Assembly (NCBI RefSeq): GCF_905475345.1
Contig: NC_066590.1
Span: 4,184,501 to 4,248,500 of the forward strand
Source of the DNA: Vespula vulgaris
Taxonomy: Eukaryota; Arthropoda; Insecta; Hymenoptera; Vespidae
Direction: 5' to 3'
DNA: 64,000 bases
In this document: in pieces, positions 41,567-52,068 of the stretch
Numbering within the stretch: the first letter of the stretch is position 1
How the letters are laid out: each line of letters starts with the position of its first letter
Translations under genes and position numbers: made by a program
The notes under the pieces: model-generated
The model's database searches: none
What the model saw: the letters and a program-made list of their open reading frames with translations, nothing else
What the model was told of the DNA's origin: nothing

Positions 41567-42170
41567 TCTCTTTCTCTCTTATTCTTAAGTGGCGGAAGTT
41601 TAAGAGCTCACCACGCTCCGGCAACTTTTGATTTATAGAGGCATAAATCAACTACCAACGAGTAGAATACCAGGAGGCTGCTTTCGAAGAGTGAAATGCT
41701 TTATAGTTTTCATACTTTGCCGTTCTTTTCGTCTATACAAGCGTACATCGTTCATCGATCGTTCGACTTTTATGCATATACGTTCGAGTTATTATTCTGT
41801 AATCCTTTCGCGCGCATACGAAAGAATAGAAAATGTTAATGTATCTATAAATGAGAACATCGCCAAAAAAAAAGAAAAAAGAAAAAAGAAAAAAGAATGG
41901 AAAAGAAAAGAAAAGAAAAGAAAAGAAAAGAAAAGAAAAAAAGGAGAAGAAGAAGAAGTACGCGCACTGATTAAGAAAGTACGAGCTGACCTATAAAGCC
42001 GCGAAGGGGGAAAGAACAAACGTGTAAATGCGCTCGCGACACAATGACGAAGAGAAAGGACATGTTTACTGGAGCAGCAAATCGAGAGTCGAGCAACGGC
42101 ACATCGTATAAACGCAGACTTTTCCGATACTCGTATTTTCTTTCTCTTTCTCTATGTTTCGCACGCCAAA

Positions 42171-42226
<56 letters not shown>

Positions 42227-43217
42227 TTCTCTCTCTATCTTATTTCCGAATCAACGCTTGGATGCACGTACATATTCGTTTGTATGTGTCGGTATCACCT
42301 CTGACTTTGCTTTTCATCAAAGAGGATTAGACTTTACAGATATTTCTTGAAAGTTTATTATTAACAGTTGCGTATCCTTTTCCTATCTTCCTCTCTCTCT
42401 TTCTCTCTCTCTCTCTGTCTCTTTTTCTCTCTCTGTTCCTCTTTATATTTCTCTCTTTTAACGATTATTGCGATAGAGAAATTATCTATGTAATCATAGT
42501 TCGTTTACTTATTTCGATAGTCAATATTGTGTACCTTATATTATCCGTGAAGTTTCTTAACACGGTAATAAACTTTTTATTTTTCTTCTCTCCCTTACAC
42601 TTTCTCAAAAAACTTCTTAACGAGATTCATCTTCTTCTCAAAAAAAAAAAAAAGAAAAGAAAAGAAAAAAAGAAAGAAAGAAAAGAGAAGAAAAGGAAAA
42701 GAAACAAAAAGAAGAAAGAAAGAGAGGGAAAAAATACGCGATCTTTTGGGCAAGACAGATACTTCAATTCACTTAGCCAAGTTTAATTATTTAACGGCAA
42801 GATGGTTTTGGCGACCTACAAGAATGGAATTGGCCAGACAGTCGAATTCTTTCTCAAGTAGAAGGAGTAATTTCTAACGACGCGAATAAATTCTTACCTC
42901 GAGAATTGGGTACGATTGGTTTAGCGTGGGAGGGATGAGATAAAGAAGACGACGTTGAGAGACCACGACGTCGATGTATACCTATCTATATAATTTTACT
43001 CCTTTTTCGAGAAATAGCTGAGAAGACCCAAAGGCACATTCATCCGTGTGCTTTTAATTTTATTGAGCTCTCACCGTTCTTATTTGCATTCTATCTGTCT
43101 TCGCCTCGGGATCCTTCCTTTTCATTCGTTGCTTCGACAAGTAGGAAAATAGAAATAAAAAGGACGTATTCCGTTCTCCAATGTCTCGTTTACTGCTCTA
43201 ACTTCTTTTCTATTTGA

Positions 43218-43267
<50 letters not shown>

Positions 43268-43644
43268 TAGAAGCATACTTTCGACTTACCCTCCAGGAGA
43301 CACGTTTTCGACATTAAATATCGCTCGGTTTTAATCGAGATAAAAAATTGTCTTTGCAACATGCACGTAGCGTCTCGATAAAGTCTCGATAAATCGATAA
43401 ACATTTGAGTGGTTCGACGACTTACATTCTAGAGAGAGTACAACGTCTTTCGATAAGAGAATACACGTGAATTTCGAACTTCAAGGTTTACTTTTGTAAG
43501 AAATTAATAACGACCACGTGTTCAACGTAGTAAGATACCGAGATAGGTACCACTTACATGCTGCATCTTGCTTGAATGTTAATATCTCGTTAAAAGTTCT
43601 AATCACTGAGAGATCGTATTCGTGCATATCTCTTTCTCTCTTTC

Positions 43645-43695
<51 letters not shown>

Positions 43696-46226
43696 CTATC
43701 TCTATCTATATCTCTATCTCTCTTTTTTTCTCACACGCGTCGACAAATATTTGGGCACGTTCGAAATATCGCTTTGATGTTGTAAACGTTAGCATTGGCA
43801 CATTGCCACAATGTATTCACGAAGGTAGGAGCATGAACTAGTACGAGCATACATCCGTCTATCTAGGAGTATGAATTTTATTGCTTGGATCGGAGAATTA
43901 GACGCGATACTTCCGACGAGTTTTGTGTTTTCAAGTATTTTTATAATAACTCTCCGAATTTCCAAGCGAACGTGTACGTAGATAGAAATATATCGCGTGT
44001 ATGTATGTATATATGTAGTTTAGATCGACGACGTAGCCCGTCCTGTGAAATTTCTCTCTTCGACGCGTATATACAATAAATACATATATGAACTTATTTA
44101 CATATATCTATACATACACGAGATGAAACGTAACCATACCAAATGGTAAAAGGAAAAGTAAATCATGAAGATGAATGCTCGACTGAATCTTTCAGTTGAC
44201 CTGCCAACGATTAGTGTGAATAGATTATATGAATTGTCGTCTATCGACACACACACACACACACACACACAAAGATCTTGGTCGAAGGATTCGGAAAATT
44301 TCTATTCGAGCTACCTACGTTTTGTCCCAACTATTTTCTCAGCGAGACACGTCGACAATCAAGCAGTCGTGTTATATTCTCAAGCACGTGATCGAAATTC
44401 GATCGTCTAACGATAAAACGATTAGGGAAGCTTATCCTAAATTCTCGAGGATATTGCGGCGAGCTTGAAAGTTCCTACGTTTTCGTCTGGTTGTGAATGG
44501 AAAGTACAAAAGCGAACGTATTTAAGTACCCCTAGGATACTACAAGCATACACGATTTGTAGTATACGTTTAACGACAGAACTACGGTAGAAACTGTAAA
44601 ATTAAAGTGATTTTCGGCAGGAGCTCAGGAGGCAATGTCAGGACTTCGCGACGGCTTTGCTCGACCATACAAGAAGTTCCTACGAGCTCGAGGTCCTACT
44701 CAATCATGATCCAAAAGGACCTGCGTTCGAGCACGGCGAGAGAATGCATTTGAATCGTTTGAAATTAGCGATAAAGCTTAGACAAAAGAAGGTAATTTTT
44801 CTTTATATCTTTCTGTTTTCTTTTAATTGGCTCATTTTCCCTTTCTCTCTTTCTCTCTCATTCTCTTTCTTTCTTTCTTTCTTTTATTCTTTCTTTCTTT
44901 CTTTCTTTCTTTCTTTCATCGTTTCATTATATGAGAAAAGGTATATATTCCTTTGATCAATAGGAAAGTTATTCCTCTAGAATAACAACTAAGCTATTAC
45001 TAATTATTCTAATTGGTACTTCGATGTTACGTGTATGGAAAGAGAAAGAGAGAACTCGATACAGTTCGGACAATTTCGCTCTGCTTCGGAACTTTCCAGT
45101 TCGTGGCGCATCCAAACGTGCAGCAACTACTAGCATCGATTTGGTACGAGGGTCTTCCCGGTTTCCGTAGAAAGAACATGCTTCTTCAAGCTATGGAAAT
45201 CGTCAGGATCGGCTTACTCTTCCCACTATTCAGCGTGGCATACATCATAGCGCCTCACAGCACCGTCGGTCAAACTATGAGGAAACCATTCATCAAGTTC
45301 ATCTGTCACTCGGCATCATACTTCACTTTTCTATGTACGTATAACGAAGTTTTTGCTCCCTTTAAACGTAGGGTCTCTTCTTCAAATTCTACCTATACAC
45401 GCCAATACACTCAACATCCCACTCCTTCTCTATTACCATAATATATACGAAAAACGTTGTCTCGAAAATGGGAAATAATATACAGAACCAACGTCGAATA
45501 TAATAACGTGTCGTTTTTGAATTTTTACATGCCCGAAGATTTATCGTATCGTCCAAACAGATATTCCTTAACGTCCGGTTTTGATAAAGGTCGAAGATTC
45601 ATCGTACGTCCGATCTCTCTCTCTCTCTCTCTCCTTCCTTTTTTTTGTTTTTTTCTTTTTTCTTTTTTTTTTTTTTAATTTAAACCTTCCTTTCTTCTCT
45701 CATCGATTTCACCGTTTATTATAACTCGCTAATAATATTCACACGTGTGTCGAGAGTTATCGAGTGTTACTGACGTCCTATTATCGTCGAATGTCGACGT
45801 ATAAGCTTCGTAAGTCGATGAAGAAAGAACGAAGAAGAAGAAGAAGAAGAAGTGAGAGGAAAGAAGAAGAAGAAAAAAAAAAGAGTATGTTTGATCTAAC
45901 GACGTGCTTCGAAAGTAAAATACGAGTTTGTGGTTAAGATCGGGGAACGTGCGAACGACCGAGCACGATAAACTACTTTTCGACGAATTTTACCACGTAA
46001 CGCGACCTTCTCATAAATGTATTTTGTAAACAGGAAATTCTGTACTTCTTTGTTCGCAGTTATGTTAATTCTAGCAAGTCAGAGGATAGAAAGCGTAATC
46101 GGTAATTGGATGGGGCACAGCGTTGTTGAGCACGATCCTGTACCAACCAAAAGGGGTGCTGCACCAACCATCGTCGAGTGGTAAACTTTTCTTTTTCCTT
46201 TCGTTTCTTTCTTTTTCATTCCTTCG

Positions 46227-46270
<44 letters not shown>

Positions 46271-49200
46271 TTCATTCTTTCTTTCTCGTTCTCTAAAAAA
46301 TCATATTCGTCGGACAAACTTCTGTCCGACTCTTTATCGATTCGATACGTACCATGATAATATCGAATTTGAATGAAAATTAATTACATTAATTGTTCTC
46401 GCGAACAAATTTGATAGCTCAAAGTGTAACAATTGACATGTTTATATATCATTGTTAATATTTAACAAATTCTATTATAGATTCCGATTATAATCGCAAT
46501 TTACGATTATAATGGTTAAAACGGATTATTATAAATGCGTTTACAAGAAAATCGATTATATATAATGGTATCGTAAATTTAGCTTTGATTATTAACGTCG
46601 TACGAATTAGGATATCGTAGCTGTTCTCTCGTAAAGTGTCATACGAATTGGGATGGTAGCAATTTTTTACATCTTTTTTTTTTATTCTTGTCAAAGTGAA
46701 TCTCGTTATAGAACGATCGAAATGGACGAGTCTCTTTGATTTTCTATTTTCCATCGTACGATTTCGAGAAGGATTTTATGCCATTAAAGAGAGGTAGACA
46801 GACAGATAGCAGATAGACAGAAAGAGAAAGAATCAAAAATCCAGGACGAAAGTATCCTGTCGTCCAACAAACTAGACGAGAACAAATCTCGATAGAAATC
46901 TTGTCTTTTTTCGACTTATCACAGGTTCATACTGGCTTGGGTCTCCGGTTTGATATGGTCAGAGGTGAAACAACTTTGGGATGTGGGTTTGAAGGAATAC
47001 GTGAACGATATGTGGAACGTGATCGATTTTGTGACGAACTCTTTGTACGTCGCTACGGTAGCTCTCAGAGTCGTCGCGTATTATAGGGTACAAAAAGAAA
47101 ACGAAGGGCAGCAGCCAGGTTTTCAGGTGGAATTGCAACGTGAGCAATGGGACACTTGGGACCCTATGCTTATATCGGAAGGCTTGTTCTCAGCCGCCAA
47201 CATATTTAGGTGAATTCTTTTGGAGAACGAATCTTTTATTCTGTTACTTTTTTTTTCCATTTATTTAACATTTATAATAAAATTCGTAATTAATTTTAAC
47301 AATTATTATCGTTGGTAATAATTGTTGAGTAAGTGTATAAAACATGCGTGTGCGTATCCGTGTGTGTGTATGTATTGAACAATATGTAAATGTTCTTGCA
47401 TTTATCTTGCCTTACAGTTCTTTAAAACTCGTCTACATATTCTCCGTGAATCCTCATCTCGGCCCTCTTCAAGTTTCTTTATCAAGGATGGTTATGGATA
47501 TCATGAAATTCTTCTTTCTTTACGTCCTAGTATTGTTTGCTTTTTCTTGCGGTGAGTATGAAACATATGGCCAGTCTTATAGAAGAACGTTATCGGTTAT
47601 GATATATATTATCTTTATCTCTCTTTTTATATAAATATAAATATACGTATATATCATCGTATTCATCGTTTCGTTCAAATTTCAAAGATCTTTCGTTCCG
47701 TTCGATCTATCGATAGGTTTGAATCAACTTTTATGGTATTATGCTGATATGGAAAAAAAAAGGTGCCCAACAGCGATGCCGTATCCAATGAACGTCAACA
47801 TTACGACGGATTCAAATGCTTGCATCGTTTGGCGACGATTCGCCAAGTACGTATTCACGAGAATTTATTCATTACAAATAAAAGATGTAAAGGGTTATTT
47901 CATTAATTAAGAATTTGGAAAATGCTGGCAGTTTATTCGAGACCACTCAAACGCTTTTCTGGGCTGTCTTCGGATTGGTAGATCTCGAAAGTTTCGAACT
48001 GGATGGTATTAAAGTGTTTACGAGATTTTGGGGTATGTTAATGTTCGGCACCTACTCGGTAATCAATATCGTCGTCCTTCTCAATCTTCTAATCGCCATG
48101 ATGAATCATTCCTATCAGTTAATTTCCGTAAGTACGGATAGACATTTTTTTCATTTTAATTTTTTTTTCTCTTTCCTTATCGAACTCGTACAATCTCTCT
48201 CGCTTTTTAATCCTAGACATACACGTAACTCGTCAATTTGACTAAGGATTTTCAGATTTTATATGTTTGAAGTTGGATCATAAGTGTCATACCCTTTTAA
48301 CAATTAATCCTGATTGATGTAATTATACGGATCAATATATTATTTCATATATCTATCCATCAATATGACGAGTTCTAGTAAAAGTAAATGATGCAAATCA
48401 ATTTAGGTAAATCTATTATTTAACGATCGCTTACGAGTGAATAAAATTTGTATCAGGAACGGGCTGATGTCGAATGGAAGTTCGCCAGAAGCAAACTTTG
48501 GATCAGCTATTTTGAGGAAGGTGGGACCGTTCCACCACCGTTCAATATCATTCCTACACCAAAGAGCGCTTGGTACGTCGGGTTGTGGATTTATCGGAAA
48601 CTCTGTGGTCATAGTAGAGCCGCCAAAAAGGAACACATGCGAACGATCAGGGTAAAAATTTGTACTATATACCATATCGACGTAGGATCTCTTCAAAGGG
48701 AGTCGTCGGGTCGCATTATCGAGGTAACAAAACGATGATCTGGACGATCGTTCATCGACGTGAAACACTTTTCTTTCAGAGAAAAGCGAAGCAAGCCTCG
48801 CAGCGTGATTTTCGTTACCAGAGTATAATGAGAAATTTGGTCAGACGATACGTCACCGTTGAACAACGAAAGGCCGAGAACGAGGGTGTCACCGAGGATG
48901 ACGTCAACGAGATAAAACAGGACATTAGCGCGTTTCGTTGTGAAATCATCGAGATTCTTAAAAATTCTGGAATGAACACGTCGACGGCGAGTGGTTCCGG
49001 AACTGGTGAGATTTGTAGAAAAGATAGATATACCTTGTACGAATCCTTAGCTTTTATTTTCCATCTTCTAATTATTTTCTATTTCTATATTCTACTGATT
49101 TTCTATTACCTATATTTTTTTGAATTGTTAACTCTTGCTTTTCATTCCTTTCTATTATTGCATTTGTTCGATTATAGTTTCACGATTATTTCCTTTTGAG

Positions 49201-50703
49201 CACGGTCCACTTTTGCTTTTCTGTTTGCTCGATAGACGGTAGCCTTAAAGAGCTGTCCATAGGTGCGGGAGGTAAGAAGAACCGGCAGAAGGAGCGGCGC
49301 TTGATGAAGGGATTTAATATAGCCCCTCAACCTGGTAGTAGCTCTACTCTGTTAGAACCGGTCGCGGAACTAATTGCCTCTTGGAAGGAGGTACAACACG
49401 AGAACTCTCATCATGAGATCTTTGGTTCGACGCGAAGCGAGATATTTGGTTTGGGGACGATGCCGAAGAAGAGTTTACATCATAGCAACGCTTGTAGACA
49501 AACTCGCGGAGCTAGAAGTAGCTCGAAGAAGAAACGTTGGGACACTCTGATCGAAGCTGCTAAGGCCCACAAAGTCTCGAAGAAATTTATCAGTAAGATT
49601 CTTGCAATCGATCGATTCAAATTGTCATTTAACAACTGGATCGAAGTCAAACGTCGTATATCTCTTGTACATCAGGTAGGTCTCGTTCCGAGGATTCCGT
49701 TTATTCACCGGCATCCGAAGATGGTGGCACGAGATCGGAAGGTTCAACCGACTCAAAATCTTCTTTGGAAATTCACGGTAGTCACGATGTTCAGAGTCAC
49801 CATCCTCATCACAGTCATCATTCCCATCACACGGAAAGTCATCACTCTTTTGGCCGTCTCGGTCTAGTATCTGCTTTGACGAGAAAACGAAAAAAGTTCT
49901 CGGCCTCGAGAGCTTCGACCCCAGCGATGACGAGCACCAATTCAAATCCAATGGAAAGTACGACGCAGCCTATAGCTTCGATTCTTTTATCTAAAGTCTC
50001 GAAGAAACAATTGCAACGTGCTAGCAGCGTGCCTACCAGAGGTCCCGAACTTGGCTCGCAAACGATACCCACGCGTCGACACGAAGTCACACAGAGTCAA
50101 CAGCCGAGTTTGGATACCGCCGAGATCGTCAGTGTTACCGAGCAACAAAGTTAGTTTTTGTACATTTTCATTGCACACTCGAAGAATTGTTCATATTTTT
50201 TCTTTTACATATATATATATTTTTCTTTTGTATATATTATGTTTACAACAACTAATGTACATATACGTAGCGTTGTACATATATGTAAAATAAACAAACC
50301 AATATAAATATACATAATATAAAAAAAAAGAGGATAAGAACGGCAGAGAATATCCGAAGAGGTACAAATATTATTTTATAACGTTTAATATTCGAATGAT
50401 TTTTAATATCGAATGGCACTTTGTTTTTTTAATATTTATTAAAAATTGAAGGTACCTATTACCTGAGTGAGCTATTTTTGGGGGGGGATATTATCGAATG
50501 AAATTTAATTTTTTAACGATGTATTCCTTTTGTTAGGAGTCGTTAGTGCTGTTCCATTGACACCATCGACCACGGAGGAGAGCGTTATTGCTAGCGGAGC
50601 GATTTCAATGACGGTAAAGACAAATGGTTCGGCAACACAACTTCAACGACTTCCTGGCATCGAGCCGATCTCTGGACACGATGTATCAGCTGGTTGGCTC
50701 TGA
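30361..50703 (+). CDS. Trpgamma: TRP-family cation channel, TRP-gamma type (complete, 17 coding exons)
   Basis: Coding exons: 30361-30534, 36878-37008, 38848-39082, 40434-40582, 40942-41137, 44621-44791, 45100-45334, 46060-46180, 46925-47209, 47418-47551, 47717-47846, 47932-48127, 48457-48651, 48780-49005, 49236-49592, 49676-50149, 50537-50703. All junctions are in phase and total 3,576 bases (1,191 aa plus stop). Order of domains: Pro-rich N-terminus; ankyrin-type repeats (about 80-270); TRP_2 linker; six membrane segments (about 375-715); pore loop FWAVFGLVDL (Asp at about 671); TRP box EWKFAR (725-730); a basic calmodulin-binding-like segment RWDTLIEAAKAHKVSK; and a long Ser/His-rich tail. 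MMEEENVVRPHQEM and KKYLLAVERGDVASVRRM fit insect TRP-gamma better than TRP or TRPL as I remember them. The family forms Ca2+-permeable plasma-membrane channels gated downstream of phospholipase C; fly TRP-gamma acts in sensory neurons. An alternative Met is at 36,896. Confidence 0.88.
30535..36877 (+). other. Large TRP-gamma intron, no exon seen
   Basis: A 6.3-kb intron with (AT)n at 32,578-32,625 and 34,117-34,160, (GGA)n near 31,369-31,390, (GAA)n at 33,662-33,690, CT tracts and poly(T). Nothing else in it is supported. Confidence 0.7.
36878..37008 (+). CDS. Trpgamma: TRP-gamma coding exon 2 (residues 59-101)
   Basis: Acceptor TTCATTTCAG and donor GTAAGT. Encodes RHSIHGMMEEENVVRPHQEM and then KKYLLAVERGDVASVR, the start of the ankyrin region. 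It ends with two bases of an Arg codon. Met at 36,896 could start a shorter isoform lacking the Pro-rich region. Confidence 0.9.
38848..39082 (+). CDS. Trpgamma: TRP-gamma coding exon 3 (residues 102-180), ankyrin repeats
   Basis: Encodes NINCVDPLGRSALLMAIDNE and the following VEWLIEHKVDTKDALLHAIS segment, a highly conserved TRPC-type ankyrin block. Donor GTACGT. A GAA-rich trinucleotide repeat starts less than 80 bases into the intron. Confidence 0.93.
39150..39288. repeat. (GAA)n/(GTA)n trinucleotide repeat in TRP-gamma intron 3
   Basis: Purine-rich AAGG/AAAG passing into GAA units with regularly interspersed GTA and ACA triplets. On the other strand it reads as a poly-Leu frame, which is spurious. 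Confidence 0.93.
40434..40582 (+). CDS. Trpgamma: TRP-gamma coding exon 4 (residues 181-230)
   Basis: Begins SWEALPPDTATFTPDITPLI and runs to LPMPHDVRCG, the end of the ankyrin domain just before the Cys-rich linker. Acceptor GGTAG, donor GTGAGT, ending with two bases of Gly. Confidence 0.93.
40610..40796. repeat. (CCAA)n tetranucleotide repeat, about 187 bp
   Basis: Nearly perfect CCAA units with a few CCAC and CTAA variants, decaying into CCGATTAA/CCGATCAA to about 40,830. It begins 27 bases after the exon 4 donor and occupies about half of a 359-base intron. Apparent Thr-Asn-Gln-Pro and Val-Gly-Trp-Leu repeat peptides are artefacts. Confidence 0.97.
40942..41137 (+). CDS. Trpgamma: TRP-gamma coding exon 5 (residues 230-295)
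   Basis: Completes GCDECV, the conserved Cys motif after the ankyrin repeats, then SRSRINAYRALASPSLIALS and FELSWELRRLSFLEHEFK of the TRP_2 linker. Phase 0 at the end, donor GTGAGA. Confidence 0.93.
41138..44620 (+). other. TRP-gamma intron 5, repeat-rich, no exon seen
   Basis: Contains long CT tracts (41,505-41,575, 42,174-42,216), (AAAAG)n at 41,900-41,940, (AT)n at 43,219-43,258, (ATCT)n at 43,645-43,695 and (CA)n at 44,247-44,271. Open frames here are repeat artefacts. Confidence 0.75.
43645..43695. repeat. (ATCT)n tetranucleotide microsatellite
   Basis: About twelve perfect ATCT units within TRP-gamma intron 5. Confidence 0.95.
44621..44791 (+). CDS. Trpgamma: TRP-gamma coding exon 6 (residues 296-352)
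   Basis: Encodes ELRRQCQDFATALLDHTRSS and ends HLNRLKLAIKLRQKK, both highly conserved in TRPC-type channels. Exactly 57 codons, phase 0 at both ends, acceptor TTCGGCAG, donor GTAATT. Confidence 0.94.
45100..45334 (+). CDS. Trpgamma: TRP-gamma coding exon 7 (residues 353-430), S1 and S2
   Basis: Begins FVAHPNVQQLLASIWYEGLP, then the first hydrophobic segment (RIGLLFPLFSVAYIIAP) and the start of S2 (FIKFICHSASYFTFL). Donor GTACGT. Confidence 0.95.
46060..46180 (+). CDS. Trpgamma: TRP-gamma coding exon 8 (residues 431-470)
   Basis: Finishes S2 (FMLILASQRIE) and encodes an extracellular or loop region ending APTIVEW. Acceptor TTGTTCGCAG, donor GTAAAC, ending with two bases of Trp. Confidence 0.93.
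46925..47209 (+). CDS. Trpgamma: TRP-gamma coding exon 9 (residues 471-565), S3-S4
   Basis: Encodes FILAWVSGLIWSEVKQLWDV and MWNVIDFVTNSLYVATVALR (S3/S4), then a hydrophilic stretch and WDPMLISEGLFSAANIF leading into S5. Donor GTGAAT. Confidence 0.95.
47418..47551 (+). CDS. Trpgamma: TRP-gamma coding exon 10 (residues 566-610), S5
   Basis: Encodes HLGPLQVSLSRMVMDIMKFF and LYVLVLFAFSCG, the S4-S5 linker and S5 helix. Donor GTGAGT. Confidence 0.95.
47717..47846 (+). CDS. Trpgamma: TRP-gamma coding exon 11 (residues 611-653), pore turret
   Basis: Starts GLNQLLWYYADMEKKRC, giving the S5 end and extracellular turret with two Cys, and ends CIVWRRFA. Donor GTACGT. Confidence 0.93.
47932..48127 (+). 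CDS. Trpgamma: TRP-gamma coding exon 12 (residues 654-719), pore loop and S6
   Basis: Carries the pore helix and filter ETTQTLFWAVFGLVDLESFE and S6 with INIVVLLNLLIAMMNHSYQL, the most conserved part of the family. By analogy to fly TRP, the Asp in GLVD is the likely Ca2+-selectivity residue. Donor GTAAGT. Confidence 0.96.
48457..48651 (+). CDS. Trpgamma: TRP-gamma coding exon 13 (residues 720-784), TRP box
   Basis: Contains ERADVEWKFARSKLWISYFE with the EWKFAR TRP box right after S6, then GGTVPPPFNIIPTPKS, the conserved proline segment. 65 codons, phase 0 at both ends. Confidence 0.96.
48780..49005 (+). CDS. Trpgamma: TRP-gamma coding exon 14 (residues 785-859)
   Basis: Encodes YQSIMRNLVRRYVTVEQRKA and a charged helical segment DDVNEIKQDISAFRCEIIEI, a likely coiled coil used in subunit assembly. 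Donor GTGAGA. Confidence 0.93.
49236..49592 (+). CDS. Trpgamma: TRP-gamma coding exon 15 (residues 860-978), calmodulin-binding-like segment
   Basis: Encodes a basic tail start (KKNRQKERRLMKGFNIAPQP) and, at its end, KKKRWDTLIEAAKAHKVSKK, an amphipathic basic helix that matches the calmodulin-binding region of insect TRP-gamma/TRP. The donor at 49,593 (GTAAGA) leaves one base, restoring a Ser codon with the next exon. Confidence 0.9.
49676..50149 (+). CDS. Trpgamma: TRP-gamma coding exon 16 (residues 979-1136), Ser/His-rich tail
   Basis: Begins RSRSEDSVYSPASEDGG, then a stretch with 12 His in 24 residues (about 1012-1035), then a basic Ser/Thr-rich segment to the exon end (...IVSVTEQQ). The donor is GTTAGT at 50,150. 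If that intron is retained, the frame ends at once with Ser-stop (50,152-50,154) and a poly(A) signal lies 135 bases on, so a shorter isoform is possible. Confidence 0.85.
50289..50294 (+). promoter_or_regulatory. Poly(A) signal AATAAA inside TRP-gamma intron 16
   Basis: A canonical AATAAA on the + strand 135 bases after the intronic stop. It could end a short isoform that retains the start of this intron. In AT-rich DNA the hexamer may be chance. Confidence 0.3.
50537..50703 (+). CDS. Trpgamma: TRP-gamma last coding exon (residues 1137-1191)
   Basis: Acceptor TTTTGTTAG. Encodes PLTPSTTEESVIASGAISMT and ends PISGHDVSAGWL followed by TGA. The final Gly-Trp-Leu is the same tripeptide that ends fly TRP, where it contributes to binding the INAD scaffold. 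A possible donor (GTAAAG at 50,612) is not followed by a recognisable exon, so I take the TGA as the natural end. Confidence 0.72.
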
Positions 50704-50858
50704 GCACGGCCCCGTCATCGAACCGATCGATGACGAGCCTCGCCAATTACACGATCACGAGTATCCCAAGAAGAATATTACGAGTTCGAGTGCGAAAACT
50801 CGTACGACGAAGATGGCGACGATGAGAATCAACGATAATTCGCGATTCCGAGGTTCGA

Positions 50859-50889
<31 letters not shown>

Positions 50890-51777
50890 GAAAAAAATCT
50901 CGTCGCCTTTGGCAGACGCACAATGATGCCTTTTTTTCACGACGACGCGCCTCGCCAATTATTTACGTGTCGTCGAGAACGCGAAACTCGATGAAACAAA
51001 AAGAAAATAAAAATAAAAAAAAAAAGATGGAAAGAAAGAAAGCAAGAAAAGAAAAGAAAAGAAGAAAGAAAGAAAGAAAAACGATTAAAGAAGTAAGATA
51101 AAATGATAAGAAGATAAAAATACCGTCGTCGACCCTTCGAAAAATACTCTTCCCTTCGAACGAGTACGACTTCCGTTTAGTACGTTACTACGAACTTTCG
51201 ACTATCGGATCGATCCTGTACCAATGACGACTCGTGAATTTCTTTCGTCTGTGAGCTTCTTTCACAGTGTTCGCGTGGAAATAGTGTGATAGTGCGATAG
51301 CGCGATAGCGTTGTTAAAACTCTAATGTTACCCGTGCCTACCGTATCGACCAAAAATCATGTGATATCATTTTTTATCTCTATTTTATCATAATTCACAT
51401 CATCAACTCTTACAAACTTTTATCATATTAATCATCGTATATAAAGAATCTCTTTCAAGGATCATCTTATTTATTTTTAATTTCTTTTTTTTTTATTTAT
51501 TTATTTTATTTTCTTTATTCATTTATTTCTTTTTTTTTCTTTCCTTTAGAGATTCCATATTGGAAAGATTTTAAAAGGTTTCAGGAGGTTCTTTACAAAT
51601 TCTCGAGTCACGTAGGTGATAATGAAATAAATCATCGGTATCCTTAGAAAACCGTCCGAATTACCAACAAATTCTTTTTCCCGAGTAGTCATAGGTACAT
51701 TCAATCGTCGGATATGTTCGAGATCGATTTTGTAAAATCGCTCGCGTCTTCTAGAAGTGCGAAATATAAAAGTAAAA

Positions 51778-51861
51778 CTTACTACTATTACAACAACTAC
51801 TATTACTACTATTACTATTACTATTATTATCATTATTATTACTATTACTACTACTACTACT
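51778..51861. repeat. (ACT/ATT)n trinucleotide repeat
   Basis: Alternating ACT and ATT triplets, which yield spurious poly-Tyr or poly-Val/Ile frames. Confidence 0.93.
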
Positions 51862-52026
51862 GCCAGAACGGAAGTGGCACGTGGGTCGGCACGAATTAGT
51901 CTAGTCATCACTAGTCAAAAACGGGAGACGTAATACGTTAATTACTGCTAATATTGCATTAAGTGTAGCAGAGAGAAATGAGAGTCGTTGAATTAAAAAT
52001 GTTTACATCTTTGAGTCTCAATGATG

Positions 52027-52068
<42 letters not shown>

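Noticed and set aside
48403..48768. 121-codon minus-strand frame opposite channel exon 13
   Set aside because: Shadow of the TRP-box exon, whose + frame is strongly conserved.
49625..50178. Several minus-strand frames opposite the channel tail
   Set aside because: Shadows of the real + strand coding exon.
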